A stretch of DNA of 64,000 bases from Mycolicibacterium sp. lyk4-40-TYG-92 (GTDB lineage: Bacteria > Actinomycetota > Actinomycetes > Mycobacteriales > Mycobacteriaceae). Position 1 is the stretch's first letter. Each line of letters starts with the position of its first letter. A model generated the notes under the pieces. That model was not told the DNA's origin and ran no database searches. It worked only from the letters and a program-made list of their open reading frames with translations. The stretch lies in the NCBI RefSeq assembly GCF_030209435.1, contig NZ_JARVRX010000001.1:434001-498000 (forward strand). The letters are read 5' to 3'. Position numbers and translations under genes: made by a program. Below, piece after piece: positions 9,630-17,501 of this stretch.

Positions 9630-10099
9630 GCCTGCTCCACCGGGTCGGAGGGCAGTGCGTCGAGTGCCGCGGGGGCGTCGGCGTCGGTGACGACGGCAGG
9701 TTCGCCGCGGTCCTCCTCGACCGCCGGGGCGTCGGTGGTCGACAACTGCGCCACGCGGCTGTCCTCGGGGTCGTTGCCCACCTCTTCGATGGTGGTCAGG
9801 CGGTAGGCCCGGTAGATCAGCGCCAGCACGAACGCCGCGACACCCATGGTGATGACGATCGACGTGAGGACCATGCCCTGCGCCAGCGGGTCGGCGGTGC
9901 CCGTCTGGCCGTGACTGGTGCGGCCGCGCACCGGCGGATTGCCGGAGCCGCCGCCCATCACCAGGATCAGCAGGTTCACCGCGTTGCCGATCAGCAACAG
10001 GCCCAACAGCATCCGGGTCAGGTTGCGCTCCAACAGCAGGTACACACCCGTGCCGGTGAGACCGCCGATGAGCACGAGCGGTACGAGATAGGTCGTCAT
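9626..10099 (-). CDS. mnhC: Mrp-type Na+/H+ antiporter subunit C
   Basis: A 157-residue NuoK-like protein. Three transmembrane helices fill the first ~110 residues, with the family motifs GVYLLLERNLTRMLLGL and GNAVNLLIL in the first two and AQGMVLTSIVITMGVAAFVLA in the third. The last ~40 residues (EDRGEPAVVTDADAPAA) are an acidic Ala/Asp-rich tail that typical MnhC proteins lack or carry in shorter form. It overlaps mnhA and mnhD by 4 bp each, so the operon is fully coupled. Confidence 0.93.
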   Translation of the reverse strand: MTTYLVPLVLIGGLTGTGVYLLLERNLTRMLLGLLLIGNAVNLLILVMGGGSGNPPVRGRTSHGQTGTADPLAQGMVLTSIVITMGVAAFVLALIYRAYRLTTIEEVGNDPEDSRVAQLSTTDAPAVEEDRGEPAVVTDADAPAALDALPSDPVEQA

Positions 10100-12930
10100 C
10101 GGGCGGCCGCCTCACGTGGTGCGTACAACTCTTCGTCGACCTTCGCGCCCAGGCTGCGCAGGATGTCCAGCACCAGGCCCACGACGATGAGGTACACGCC
10201 GAGGTCGAAGAACAGCGCCGTCACCACCTTCACCGAACCCAGTAGGGGCAGCGTGAATTTCACCACCGCGCTGGACAGCACCGGCGCACCGAGCAGCAGC
10301 GAGGCCGTCGCCGTCCCGGCCGACAGCGCCAGGCCCGTGCCCAGAATCTTCCCGGCGTCCAGGGGCAGCGTCTCGCCCAATTCGTACCGGCCGCCGGCCA
10401 GGTACCGCAGCACCAGCGCCAGACCGGCAGTCAGCCCGCCGGCGAAACCGCCGCCGGGCGTGTTGTGTCCGGCGAAGAAGAAGTACACCGACAACACCAT
10501 GATGAGCGGGAAGATCATCCGGGTCGCGACTTCGAGCACCAGGGAGCGGTGCCGCGGATCGCGCAGGTCGCTGCCGCGCAGCCAGGTGATGTCGGGTGTC
10601 GGCCGGTGATCCTTCGGTACCCGGGGCGCCGAGCCGAAACGCCTGTGCCGGAACACCATTGACGCCACCCCCGTCGCAGCGACCAGCAGCACCGAGATTT
10701 CGCCGAGCGTGTCCCAGGCCCGGATGTCCACGAGCAGCACGTTGACGGTGTTGGCGCCGTGCCCGCGGTAGTACGCCGCGTCGGGCAGCAGTTCGGCCAG
10801 CGGCCGGGTGTTCCGGGCGGCCATGGCGTAGACGGCCAGTGCCGTCACCGACGCGCCGACAGCGGTGGCCAGCAGGGCCCGGGGGAGCCGGTGCCGCTTC
10901 ATGTGGGCGGCGTCGGATTCGGCGGGCAGGGTGCGCAGCACCAGCAGGAAGACCACCAGAGTCAGTGTCTCGACCAGGAATTGGGTCAGTGCCAGGTCCG
11001 GCGCCCCGTAGAAGATGTAGAGCGTGCCGCAGCCGTAGCCGGTGACCCCGACGACCAGCACGGCCGCCAACCGGTTCCGCATCACCGTGGCGCTGATCGC
11101 CGCCGCCAGCACGATGAGGCCGACGACCACCTGCAGCGGCGAGTTCCACAGCTTCAGGTCGGGCTCGTCGCGCGCGCCCAGCAGCAGCACCGCGACAGGC
11201 AGCACGGCGAGGGTCGACAGGATCATCGCCTGGGTCGTCGGGATCGAGCCGCGCTGGGTGAACGCCGTCAACCGCACGGCGAAGCGGTCCGCGCCGCGGA
11301 TGGCCGCGTCGTACATCCGGTCGGCGTTGCCCAGCGGCAGATAGGGCACGCGGATGCGTTCGAGGCGGTGCCGCAGCACGAATGCCGCCGCGCCGGCTGT
11401 GAGGACCACGGCCGACAGCAGCAGTGGCATGTTGACGCCGTGCCACAGCGCCAGGTGGTAGCCGGTGCTGCCCGGCATGGTCGCGGTGTAGTCGGCGATG
11501 GCGTGGTCCAGCGCGTTCGGCAACAGCCCGAAGCCGAGCCCGGCAACGGCCAGGATGCCCGGCGGGACCAGGAAACCGAGGCCGGGACGGTGCATCTCGG
11601 TGACGCGGACGGTCGGCTCCTCCCTGCCTTTTCGGGCGAACGCCCCGTACAGGAACCGCAGGCTGTAGATCGTGGTGAACACCGAACCGAACGCCACGGT
11701 CGCCAGCACGAACGGGGCCGAGGCACCCAACGTGGGGCTGTGCCACAGGGTTTCGAAATCGGCTTCCTTCGCGACGAAGCCCAGGAACGGCGGCAGCCCG
11801 GCCATGCTGGCGGCCGCGGCGACGGCGATGGCCAGCAGTACGGGGCTGCGCTGGCCGAGCCACGCGAGTTTCCGGATGTCGCGGGTGCCGGTGGCGTGGT
11901 CGATGATGCCGACGACCATGAACAGCGTGGCTTTGAACATGGCATGCGCACACAGCATGGCGAGGCCGGCGAGCATCAGATCGCCACCGCCGGCGCCGAC
12001 CATCACCGTGATCAACCCGAGCTGGCTCACGGTGCCGAAGGCCAGGATCAGTTTGAGGTCGTACTCACGGACGGCGCGCCACCCGGCCAGCAGCAGCGTC
12101 ACCAGACCCAGCGTGACGACGGTCGGCCGCCACGGTTGGTGGTCGGCGAAACCGGGTGTCATGCGGGCGATCAGGTACACGCCGGCCTTCACCATGGCCG
12201 CGGCGTGCAGATAGGCGCTGACGGGCGTCGGCGCCGCCATGGCGCCCGGCAGCCAGAAGTGCATGGGCACGATGGCCGATTTGGACAGTGCGCCGATCAG
12301 CACCAGTACGACGGCGACCGAGGAAGTGGTGCCGGTCGGTGCGTTCGCCACGAGGTCGGACAGCCGGTAGGTGCCGGCGAGCGTGCCCAGCATGATGATG
12401 CCGGTCAGCATGGCCAGGCCGCCGGCCGTGGTGACCAGCAGCGCCTGGGTGGCGGCGCGCCGGCTGGCGACGCGCTCGGCGTAGTGGCCGACGAGCAGGA
12501 ACGACAGGATGGTCGTCAGCTCCCAGAACAGATACAGCAGCAGCGTGTTGTCGCTGCAGACCAGGCCGAACATGGCGCCCGAGAACGCGACGAGCTCGGC
12601 GGCGAAGCTGGGTAGCCGGTTCTCGGTGTGGCCGTCGGCGTGGTGGAAGTATTCGGCGCAGTACAGCAGCACGAGCGTGCCGACGCCCAGCACCAGCACC
12701 GACATGATCGCCGACAGTGAATCCAGCCGCAGCGTGATGTCCATGGACAGCTGCGGCACCCAGTCGATGTGCAGCGTCTGCTCGCCGGTCCCGGGCCAGT
12801 TCAGGGCCAGCCAGATCAGGGAGCCGGCGGGTGCCAGCGCGAGTGGATAGAACGCCCGCCGTCCCCAGCGTCGTACCAACAGTGGAGCGAGCACAGTGGC
12901 GATCGCGTGTACGTACAGAACGGTGAGCAT
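10096..12930 (-). CDS. mnhA: Mrp-type Na+/H+ antiporter subunit A with fused subunit B domain
   Basis: A 944-residue membrane protein. Residues 1 to about 500 are the NuoL-like antiporter part, with YLFWELTTILSFLLVGHY, APTPVSAYLHAAAMVKAGVY and GLPPFLGFVAKE. The middle is the MrpA-specific extension, including GVTGYGCGTLYIFYGAPDLA. The last ~140 residues (MIFPLIMVLSVYFFFAGHNT, PGGGFAGGLTAGLALVLRYL) are an MnhB domain, and no separate mnhB exists. Fused A-B subunits are known in several bacteria. The start ATG at 12930 has a GGAGG Shine-Dalgarno. This is the first gene of the mnhA-C-D-E-F-G-methyltransferase operon, divergent from the VWA gene. Confidence 0.94.
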   Translation of the reverse strand: MLTVLYVHAIATVLAPLLVRRWGRRAFYPLALAPAGSLIWLALNWPGTGEQTLHIDWVPQLSMDITLRLDSLSAIMSVLVLGVGTLVLLYCAEYFHHADGHTENRLPSFAAELVAFSGAMFGLVCSDNTLLLYLFWELTTILSFLLVGHYAERVASRRAATQALLVTTAGGLAMLTGIIMLGTLAGTYRLSDLVANAPTGTTSSVAVVLVLIGALSKSAIVPMHFWLPGAMAAPTPVSAYLHAAAMVKAGVYLIARMTPGFADHQPWRPTVVTLGLVTLLLAGWRAVREYDLKLILAFGTVSQLGLITVMVGAGGGDLMLAGLAMLCAHAMFKATLFMVVGIIDHATGTRDIRKLAWLGQRSPVLLAIAVAAAASMAGLPPFLGFVAKEADFETLWHSPTLGASAPFVLATVAFGSVFTTIYSLRFLYGAFARKGREEPTVRVTEMHRPGLGFLVPPGILAVAGLGFGLLPNALDHAIADYTATMPGSTGYHLALWHGVNMPLLLSAVVLTAGAAAFVLRHRLERIRVPYLPLGNADRMYDAAIRGADRFAVRLTAFTQRGSIPTTQAMILSTLAVLPVAVLLLGARDEPDLKLWNSPLQVVVGLIVLAAAISATVMRNRLAAVLVVGVTGYGCGTLYIFYGAPDLALTQFLVETLTLVVFLLVLRTLPAESDAAHMKRHRLPRALLATAVGASVTALAVYAMAARNTRPLAELLPDAAYYRGHGANTVNVLLVDIRAWDTLGEISVLLVAATGVASMVFRHRRFGSAPRVPKDHRPTPDITWLRGSDLRDPRHRSLVLEVATRMIFPLIMVLSVYFFFAGHNTPGGGFAGGLTAGLALVLRYLAGGRYELGETLPLDAGKILGTGLALSAGTATASLLLGAPVLSSAVVKFTLPLLGSVKVVTALFFDLGVYLIVVGLVLDILRSLGAKVDEELYAPREAAAR

Positions 12931-13122
12931 GGGCCTCCGGCAGGCGTCGGGGGGCGGTCCGTTGGGGGCGAGCGTAGCGACGGGAGAGGGTCCGGCCAGC
13001 TTACGGGGCGGCTGTGACTGCCGTGGTCCCGTGGTTCTCGCAGGCCACAGCCCCGCTACCGGGTGCACGATGCGCCGACTCCTACACTTTTCACTTATGG
13101 TGACGAACGCGACGGGGAGCCG

Positions 13123-14136
13123 ATGAGTCTTCCGGGAATCGGATCGGTGTCGTTGTCGGGCTTCGCCCACCCCTGGTTGCTCCTGACCGCGCTGCTGCCC
13201 ATCGCGTTGGTGGCCGCCTATCTCGCGGCACAGCGCAACCGCGCGAGCCGGCTACGCAGCTATGCCGGCGACCATCCGCGCACCGACGTCGTACCCCTGC
13301 AGCCGACGCGCTGGCGGCACGTCCCGATGGTGTTCTCGGTGGCCGCACTGCTGTCCCTGACCGTCGCACTGGCCGCACCCACCCATGAGATCAAGACCCC
13401 GCGCAACCGCGCGGTGATCATGCTGGTGATGGACGTCTCCCGGTCCATGGAGGCCGACGACGTCTCGCCGAGCCGGCTGGCCGCGGCGAAAGACGCCGCC
13501 AAGCAGTTCGCGAAGAAGCTGACCCCCGGCGTGAACCTCGGCCTGGTCACGTTCTCCGGGAACACCAACCTGCTGGTGTCGCCGACCCCTGACCACAACG
13601 CGACCATCACCGCGCTGGACCACCTCACCGTCGACGACGGCACCGCGACCGGCGACGGCATCTTCGCGGCCCTGCGCGCGATCTCGACCCTGGCGGACGT
13701 GCTCGGCGGCAGTGGCAACACCGACAAGCCGCCGAAACGCATCGTGTTGCTGTCCGATGGCGCGGAGAACCGGCCGGGCAACCCGGACAGCCCGCACGGC
13801 GCGTACACCGCCGCGCGGACCGCCAAAGAATCGGACACCCCGATCTCGACCATCGCGTTCGGGACCAAGGGCGGCAAGATCAAGGTCGACAATCAGAGCG
13901 TCAACGTCCCGGTCAACGACACCACCATGAAGCGGGTCGCCGAGCTGTCCGGCGGGCAGATGTACACGGCCGCCAAGATCGAGGACCTGAACAAGAGCTA
14001 CGACGCCATCCAGCAGCAGATCGGCTACGAGATCATCCGCGGGCCCGGTGGTACCGCATGGTTGCGCCTCGGCGTGTTCGCCCTGACCTGTGCGGTGATC
14101 TCCGCGCTGTTGATCAACCGGCGGCTGCCGACGTAA
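13123..14136 (+). CDS. VWA domain membrane protein (Rv1481-like)
   Basis: A 337-residue protein with two N-terminal transmembrane helices (about 15-37 and 66-86), a von Willebrand A domain (about 96-300) and a C-terminal helix ending INRRLPT. The metal-binding MIDAS motif DVSRS (D104) and the downstream LLSDGAENRPGNPD are intact. It closely resembles mycobacterial Rv1481, which normally follows a moxR ATPase and a DUF58 gene; neither partner is present here, so this is an orphan paralogue. Start ATG 13123 follows GGGGAG. Membrane-bound VWA proteins of this type are linked to MoxR-chaperoned assembly or envelope stress, but its partner is unknown. Confidence 0.9.
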   Translation: MSLPGIGSVSLSGFAHPWLLLTALLPIALVAAYLAAQRNRASRLRSYAGDHPRTDVVPLQPTRWRHVPMVFSVAALLSLTVALAAPTHEIKTPRNRAVIMLVMDVSRSMEADDVSPSRLAAAKDAAKQFAKKLTPGVNLGLVTFSGNTNLLVSPTPDHNATITALDHLTVDDGTATGDGIFAALRAISTLADVLGGSGNTDKPPKRIVLLSDGAENRPGNPDSPHGAYTAARTAKESDTPISTIAFGTKGGKIKVDNQSVNVPVNDTTMKRVAELSGGQMYTAAKIEDLNKSYDAIQQQIGYEIIRGPGGTAWLRLGVFALTCAVISALLINRRLPT

Positions 14137-14176
14137 CCGCTCGCGCATTGCGGGTCTGTCGGGTTGAATACGACTC

Positions 14177-14626
14177 GTGGACAACGAAATTCGGGTCGTC
14201 AGCGCCAGTCGCGACATCGCCGCCCCGGCGGCGCGCATCTTCGAGTTGATCGCCGACCCCGCACAGCAGCCGCGCTGGGACGGCAACGACAACCTGGCGG
14301 AGGCGCCCGCCGGCCAACGCGTCCGCGCGGTGGGTGACGTGTTCGTGATGGGCCTGACCGTGGGCGCCACCCGGGAGAATCACGTCGTCGAATTCGCCGA
14401 GGGCCGGCGCATCGCATGGAAGCCGTCCGAACCCGGGCAGCCGCAGCCGGGGCACCTGTGGCGCTGGGAGCTCGAACCCATTGACGACGGGCACACCCGC
14501 GTCACGCATACCTACGACTGGACCGCGCTGACCGACGAGAAGCGGCTGAACCGGGCCAGGCAGACCTCCGCCGACTGGCTGCAGGCATCACTGGCCCGGC
14601 TCGCCGCGCTCGCCGAGGAGCAGTGA
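14177..14626 (+). CDS. SRPBCC (START-like) family protein
   Basis: A 149-residue protein of the polyketide cyclase/dehydrase SRPBCC superfamily, which binds small hydrophobic ligands in a deep cavity. The pattern is typical: an N-terminal strand (IRVVSASRDIAAPAARIFEL), IADPAQQPRWDGN, a glycine turn, GRRIAWKP, then a strand HTRVTHTYDWTAL and a long C-terminal helix. No catalytic residues can be assigned. The start is GTG at 14177, 40 bp after the VWA gene. It converges on the LGFP lipoprotein gene with no gap between the stops. Confidence 0.85.
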   Translation: MDNEIRVVSASRDIAAPAARIFELIADPAQQPRWDGNDNLAEAPAGQRVRAVGDVFVMGLTVGATRENHVVEFAEGRRIAWKPSEPGQPQPGHLWRWELEPIDDGHTRVTHTYDWTALTDEKRLNRARQTSADWLQASLARLAALAEEQ

Positions 14627-15253
14627 CTACGGCTTGGGGGTGATGGTGGCCTTGAAGGTGCCGTCACCCTGGTTTAGCCAGGTGATGGTGCCCTTCTGGA
14701 ACTCGCTGATCCAGCCACCCTTGGGTACGTCCGGTCCGCCGGCGGTCTGGGCTTCGTCAGTGGTCGGGAAGCCCAATTCGCCTCCGGCGCCGCCCTTTTC
14801 CGTGTACTCGCGCAGAATCTCACCCTGCACCAGGTGTGCGCCCGTCGCGGGCGAGCTGAAGATGGTGCCGTTGGCGAAGGCCTGCACCGTGCCGTCGCCG
14901 ACCTTCTGCGGCTGCGCGGTCGGCTGGCCGAGGGCGGCCTCGCCGCCGGCCTTGTGGTACGCGTCGGCGATGGGGCCATCCAGTTGCACCTCGCCCAGAC
15001 CCGGCACATTGATGGACGAGGGTGCGCCGGCGATCGCTGACGATGCGGCGCTCGAGGCGGAACTGGCGGCGGACGATGCTGCGCTGGCGCCAGAGCTGGC
15101 AGCCGATGAAGCCGCACTGGCGCCCGAGCTGGCGGCCGATGAAGCGGTGGAACCGATGTCCTTGGTTTGTGAGCAGGCCACGACGGCAGCTCCGGTGAGT
15201 GCGGCGATGCCGATGGTGGCGGCGGTACGGCGGACGAGCAATTCGTTTTTCAC
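14627..15253 (-). CDS. LGFP-repeat lipoprotein with Ala/Ser repeat linker
   Basis: A 208-residue exported protein. The signal ends in AAVVAC, a lipobox, so Cys27 is probably lipidated. A linker of about 45 residues is built from tandem SSAASSGASA-type units. The C-terminal domain holds LGFP-type motifs (AALGQPTA, GELGFPTT), a repeat associated with actinobacterial cell-wall proteins. The role is presumably structural at the mycomembrane or arabinogalactan side; this is inference from the repeat. The ATG at 15253 is preceded by GAGGAAGTC. It faces a 348-bp upstream gap. Confidence 0.85.
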   Translation of the reverse strand: MKNELLVRRTAATIGIAALTGAAVVACSQTKDIGSTASSAASSGASAASSAASSGASAASSAASSASSAASSAIAGAPSSINVPGLGEVQLDGPIADAYHKAGGEAALGQPTAQPQKVGDGTVQAFANGTIFSSPATGAHLVQGEILREYTEKGGAGGELGFPTTDEAQTAGGPDVPKGGWISEFQKGTITWLNQGDGTFKATITPKP

Positions 15254-15601
15254 GTGAGACTTCCTCTATGAATTCGACAGGTGAAACGACTTCGCCATTG
15301 AAGTCCGAACGCTTTCGACCGTATTAGCTACTGGTACGGCACGTACTACTTTGCGGGAATTTTCGGTGGTTTTGGTTTACTGCCGCCTCATTTGTCTCAG
15401 TAGTCGCGGTCACCCCACTTTCGCAGGGCGGTCCCGTTGTTTGCCAGCAGAGTGTGATGTCCCAATTTCGGGCTAGATATCCCATCAGTGGAACTTGCAT
15501 GTCGGTATGCTGTGAGAAGCGAATCAGACTACGATCGCGATGCCCGTTTCTTCGTGGCTACGGCCGTCGGGGCGAACGGAATGGACAAAAGGAGAACCGG
15601 T
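15254..15601. promoter_or_regulatory. Intergenic region between divergent lipoprotein genes
   Basis: A gap of 348 bp that is visibly richer in A and T than its surroundings. It separates the LGFP lipoprotein (minus strand) from the small lipoprotein (plus strand), so it should hold both promoters. I see a short inverted repeat GTACG-gca-CGTAC at 15334-15346 and a Shine-Dalgarno AAGGAG at 15590-15595 for the gene at 15602. No convincing gene or RNA was found in it. Confidence 0.5.
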
Positions 15602-15886
15602 ATGACCACCGTTCGGCACTCGACCCGCAAGAAGATGGTGGCCGGCCTTGCCGTGACCGCCGGACTTGCCATGGGCCTGCTGTCTTCCTGCGGCGAGAAG
15701 GCCAAGGAAGAGCCGACCACCACCACGAGCACCACCACCACGACGTCGGCACCTGCCTCGTCGTCGCCGGTGACGCCGAGCGAGAAGGGCGGGCCCACCA
15801 AGGGTGGCAACTCGTTCTCCCCGACCGTGAAGGCTCCGGGACCGCAGACTGCGCTGCCGGGCAACGTCATCACCGCTCCGCACTAG
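15602..15886 (+). CDS. Small Thr/Ser/Pro-rich lipoprotein
   Basis: A 94-residue protein with a basic N-terminus (RHSTRKK), a hydrophobic signal (AGLAVTAGLAMGLLSSC) ending in a lipobox Cys, a poly-Thr stretch, then a Pro/Ser/Gly-rich tail ending in NVITAPH. It has no recognisable fold and I do not know the family. ATG 15602 is supported by the AAGGAG 7 bases upstream; an in-frame start at 15488 lacks such a site. The reading frame of the sedolisin gene opens within this gene's 3' part, so the two may be co-transcribed. Confidence 0.72.
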   Translation: MTTVRHSTRKKMVAGLAVTAGLAMGLLSSCGEKAKEEPTTTTSTTTTTSAPASSSPVTPSEKGGPTKGGNSFSPTVKAPGPQTALPGNVITAPH

Positions 15887-15947
15887 GAACGGGAGCCCCA
15901 TCCCAGTAGGCCGCCGATGCGCCGTACGGCGCATCGGCGCAGTACTG

Positions 15948-17501
15948 GTGGCGGCCGGGCTGACGGCGCTGGCGTCCGCCGGCCCGCCGGCCGACCGGGG
16001 TGCCCGGCTGGCCCTGTCCGGCCCACTGGCCCACCTGCTGTCGGCTTCGGTCGATCTCGGCCCGTCGGCGGCGGTTCACGTCGAACTCACCGCTGCGCTG
16101 GCACGTGCCACCCGGCCCGATGGCTTGATCGAATGGGCAAGAGCTGCCGGGCTTTCGGTGCAGTGGCGGCCCGGCGACGACTGGGCCACCGTCGAAGGCA
16201 ACGCCCGGGCCATGGCGCGGGCGTTGCGCGTCGATGTCCGCGACTACCGCGGGCGGCGCGGGCAGACCTTCTATGCCGCGACGAGTCAGCCTGAACTGCC
16301 GCCGTCGCTGGTGTCCGAGTTGAGCGGTTTCGGCAGGCTCCTCGGCTACACGCCGTTCCGGGATTCGCGGCCGCTCATCGCGCCGCGCGATGTCCCCGCC
16401 GGCGGACTGTCCGCGCAGGATCTGCGCCGGGCGTACAACGTCATGCCGTTGACCGACCAGGGGTACACCGGCAAGGGCCGCACCATCGTCATCTTCGGTT
16501 TCGACGGCTTCGATCAATCTGATCTCGACAAGTTCGCCGAGCTGAACCAGCTGCCGCGTTTCACTCCCATCGTCGTGGGGGACATGCCATCTGAGCGCAC
16601 CGGCGAAACGACGATGGATCTCCAGATGGCCCACGCCATCGCTCCCGATGCCCAGACCGTCTACGTCAATGCCCGGCCGACGGTGTCCGGCGACGGCGCC
16701 TACCGCAAGATCGGCGAGATGATGGCCGACGCTGATCGGCGCTTTCCCGGCGCCGAGTGGAGCCTGTCGATCGGCTGGGGTTGCGACAAGATGCTGACCG
16801 CAGCCGATCTGGCGCCGGTGCGCTCGGCATTGACGCGGGCGCACCGCAGCGGCACCACCGCGTTCGACGCCAGCGGCGACCTGGCGGGGCTGGAATGCAA
16901 AGGCGGGCAGGACTGGTCGGCACCGCCGAGCATCGACGACATCGGATTGGACTCGGTGGCTTCGGTGCCCGAGATGACCGCCGTCGGCGGCACCACGCTG
17001 TCGACCGACGAACACGGCCAGTGGCTCGGAGAGCTGGCCTGGTTCGACGTGCCGCTGACCCACGGCAGTGGCGGCGGAGTGTCGGCGTTGTTCGACCGTC
17101 CGGCGTGGCAGCGAGGTGTGCCATCCGATCGCGGCCGCAACAAGCGGCTCATCCCCGACGTTTCCGCGGTCGCGGATTTCTTCACCGGGGCCCGCATGGT
17201 CTTCGGCGGCGAAACGGTGCTGGCCGGCGGCACCTCGATGTCGGCGCCGGTCTGGGCCGGGATGGCGGCCGTGATCGACCAGTACCTGCTCGATCACGGC
17301 GGACGGCTGCTCGGGGACCTGAATCCATTGCTGTACCGGGTGCAGCGGGCCGGTCGGCTGCCGGCGCTTCACGACGTGACGGTCGGCGGCAACGCGGTGG
17401 CGATGGCCGGCCCCGGCTTCGATTCCGTCACCGGCCTGGGTACACCCGATGTCGACAGGCTCGCGCGCAGCCTGCTCGTGGCACAGGGGACATCCGGATG
17501 A
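15948..17501 (+). CDS. Sedolisin family (S53) serine-carboxyl peptidase, probably secreted
   Basis: Counting from GTG 15948, the 517-residue protein carries a complete S53 catalytic set: ExxxD (E220, D224, in GETTMDLQ), the oxyanion Asp (D311, in ASGDLAG) and the nucleophile Ser430 in GGTSMSAP. An N-terminal ~145 residues forms a pro-domain (VQWRPGDDWATVEGNA). A signal-like stretch (RRIGAVLVAAGLTALASA) extends upstream of 15948 with no ATG/GTG/TTG, so the real start may be a CTG at 15945 or an ATC at 15900, which has GGGAG 4 bases upstream. Such enzymes are secreted and active at acid pH after removal of the pro-domain. Its stop overlaps the start of the next gene (ATGA). Confidence 0.9.
   Translation: MAAGLTALASAGPPADRGARLALSGPLAHLLSASVDLGPSAAVHVELTAALARATRPDGLIEWARAAGLSVQWRPGDDWATVEGNARAMARALRVDVRDYRGRRGQTFYAATSQPELPPSLVSELSGFGRLLGYTPFRDSRPLIAPRDVPAGGLSAQDLRRAYNVMPLTDQGYTGKGRTIVIFGFDGFDQSDLDKFAELNQLPRFTPIVVGDMPSERTGETTMDLQMAHAIAPDAQTVYVNARPTVSGDGAYRKIGEMMADADRRFPGAEWSLSIGWGCDKMLTAADLAPVRSALTRAHRSGTTAFDASGDLAGLECKGGQDWSAPPSIDDIGLDSVASVPEMTAVGGTTLSTDEHGQWLGELAWFDVPLTHGSGGGVSALFDRPAWQRGVPSDRGRNKRLIPDVSAVADFFTGARMVFGGETVLAGGTSMSAPVWAGMAAVIDQYLLDHGGRLLGDLNPLLYRVQRAGRLPALHDVTVGGNAVAMAGPGFDSVTGLGTPDVDRLARSLLVAQGTSG

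Noticed and set aside
8601..9806. 401-codon plus-strand frame opposite mnhD
   Set aside because: Shadow of mnhD; composition biased to Gln/Asp/Arg/His; no homology.
10759..12615. 618-codon plus-strand frame opposite mnhA
   Set aside because: Antisense to a well-supported membrane gene; it is rich in Gln/Arg/His, the usual mark of a shadow frame.
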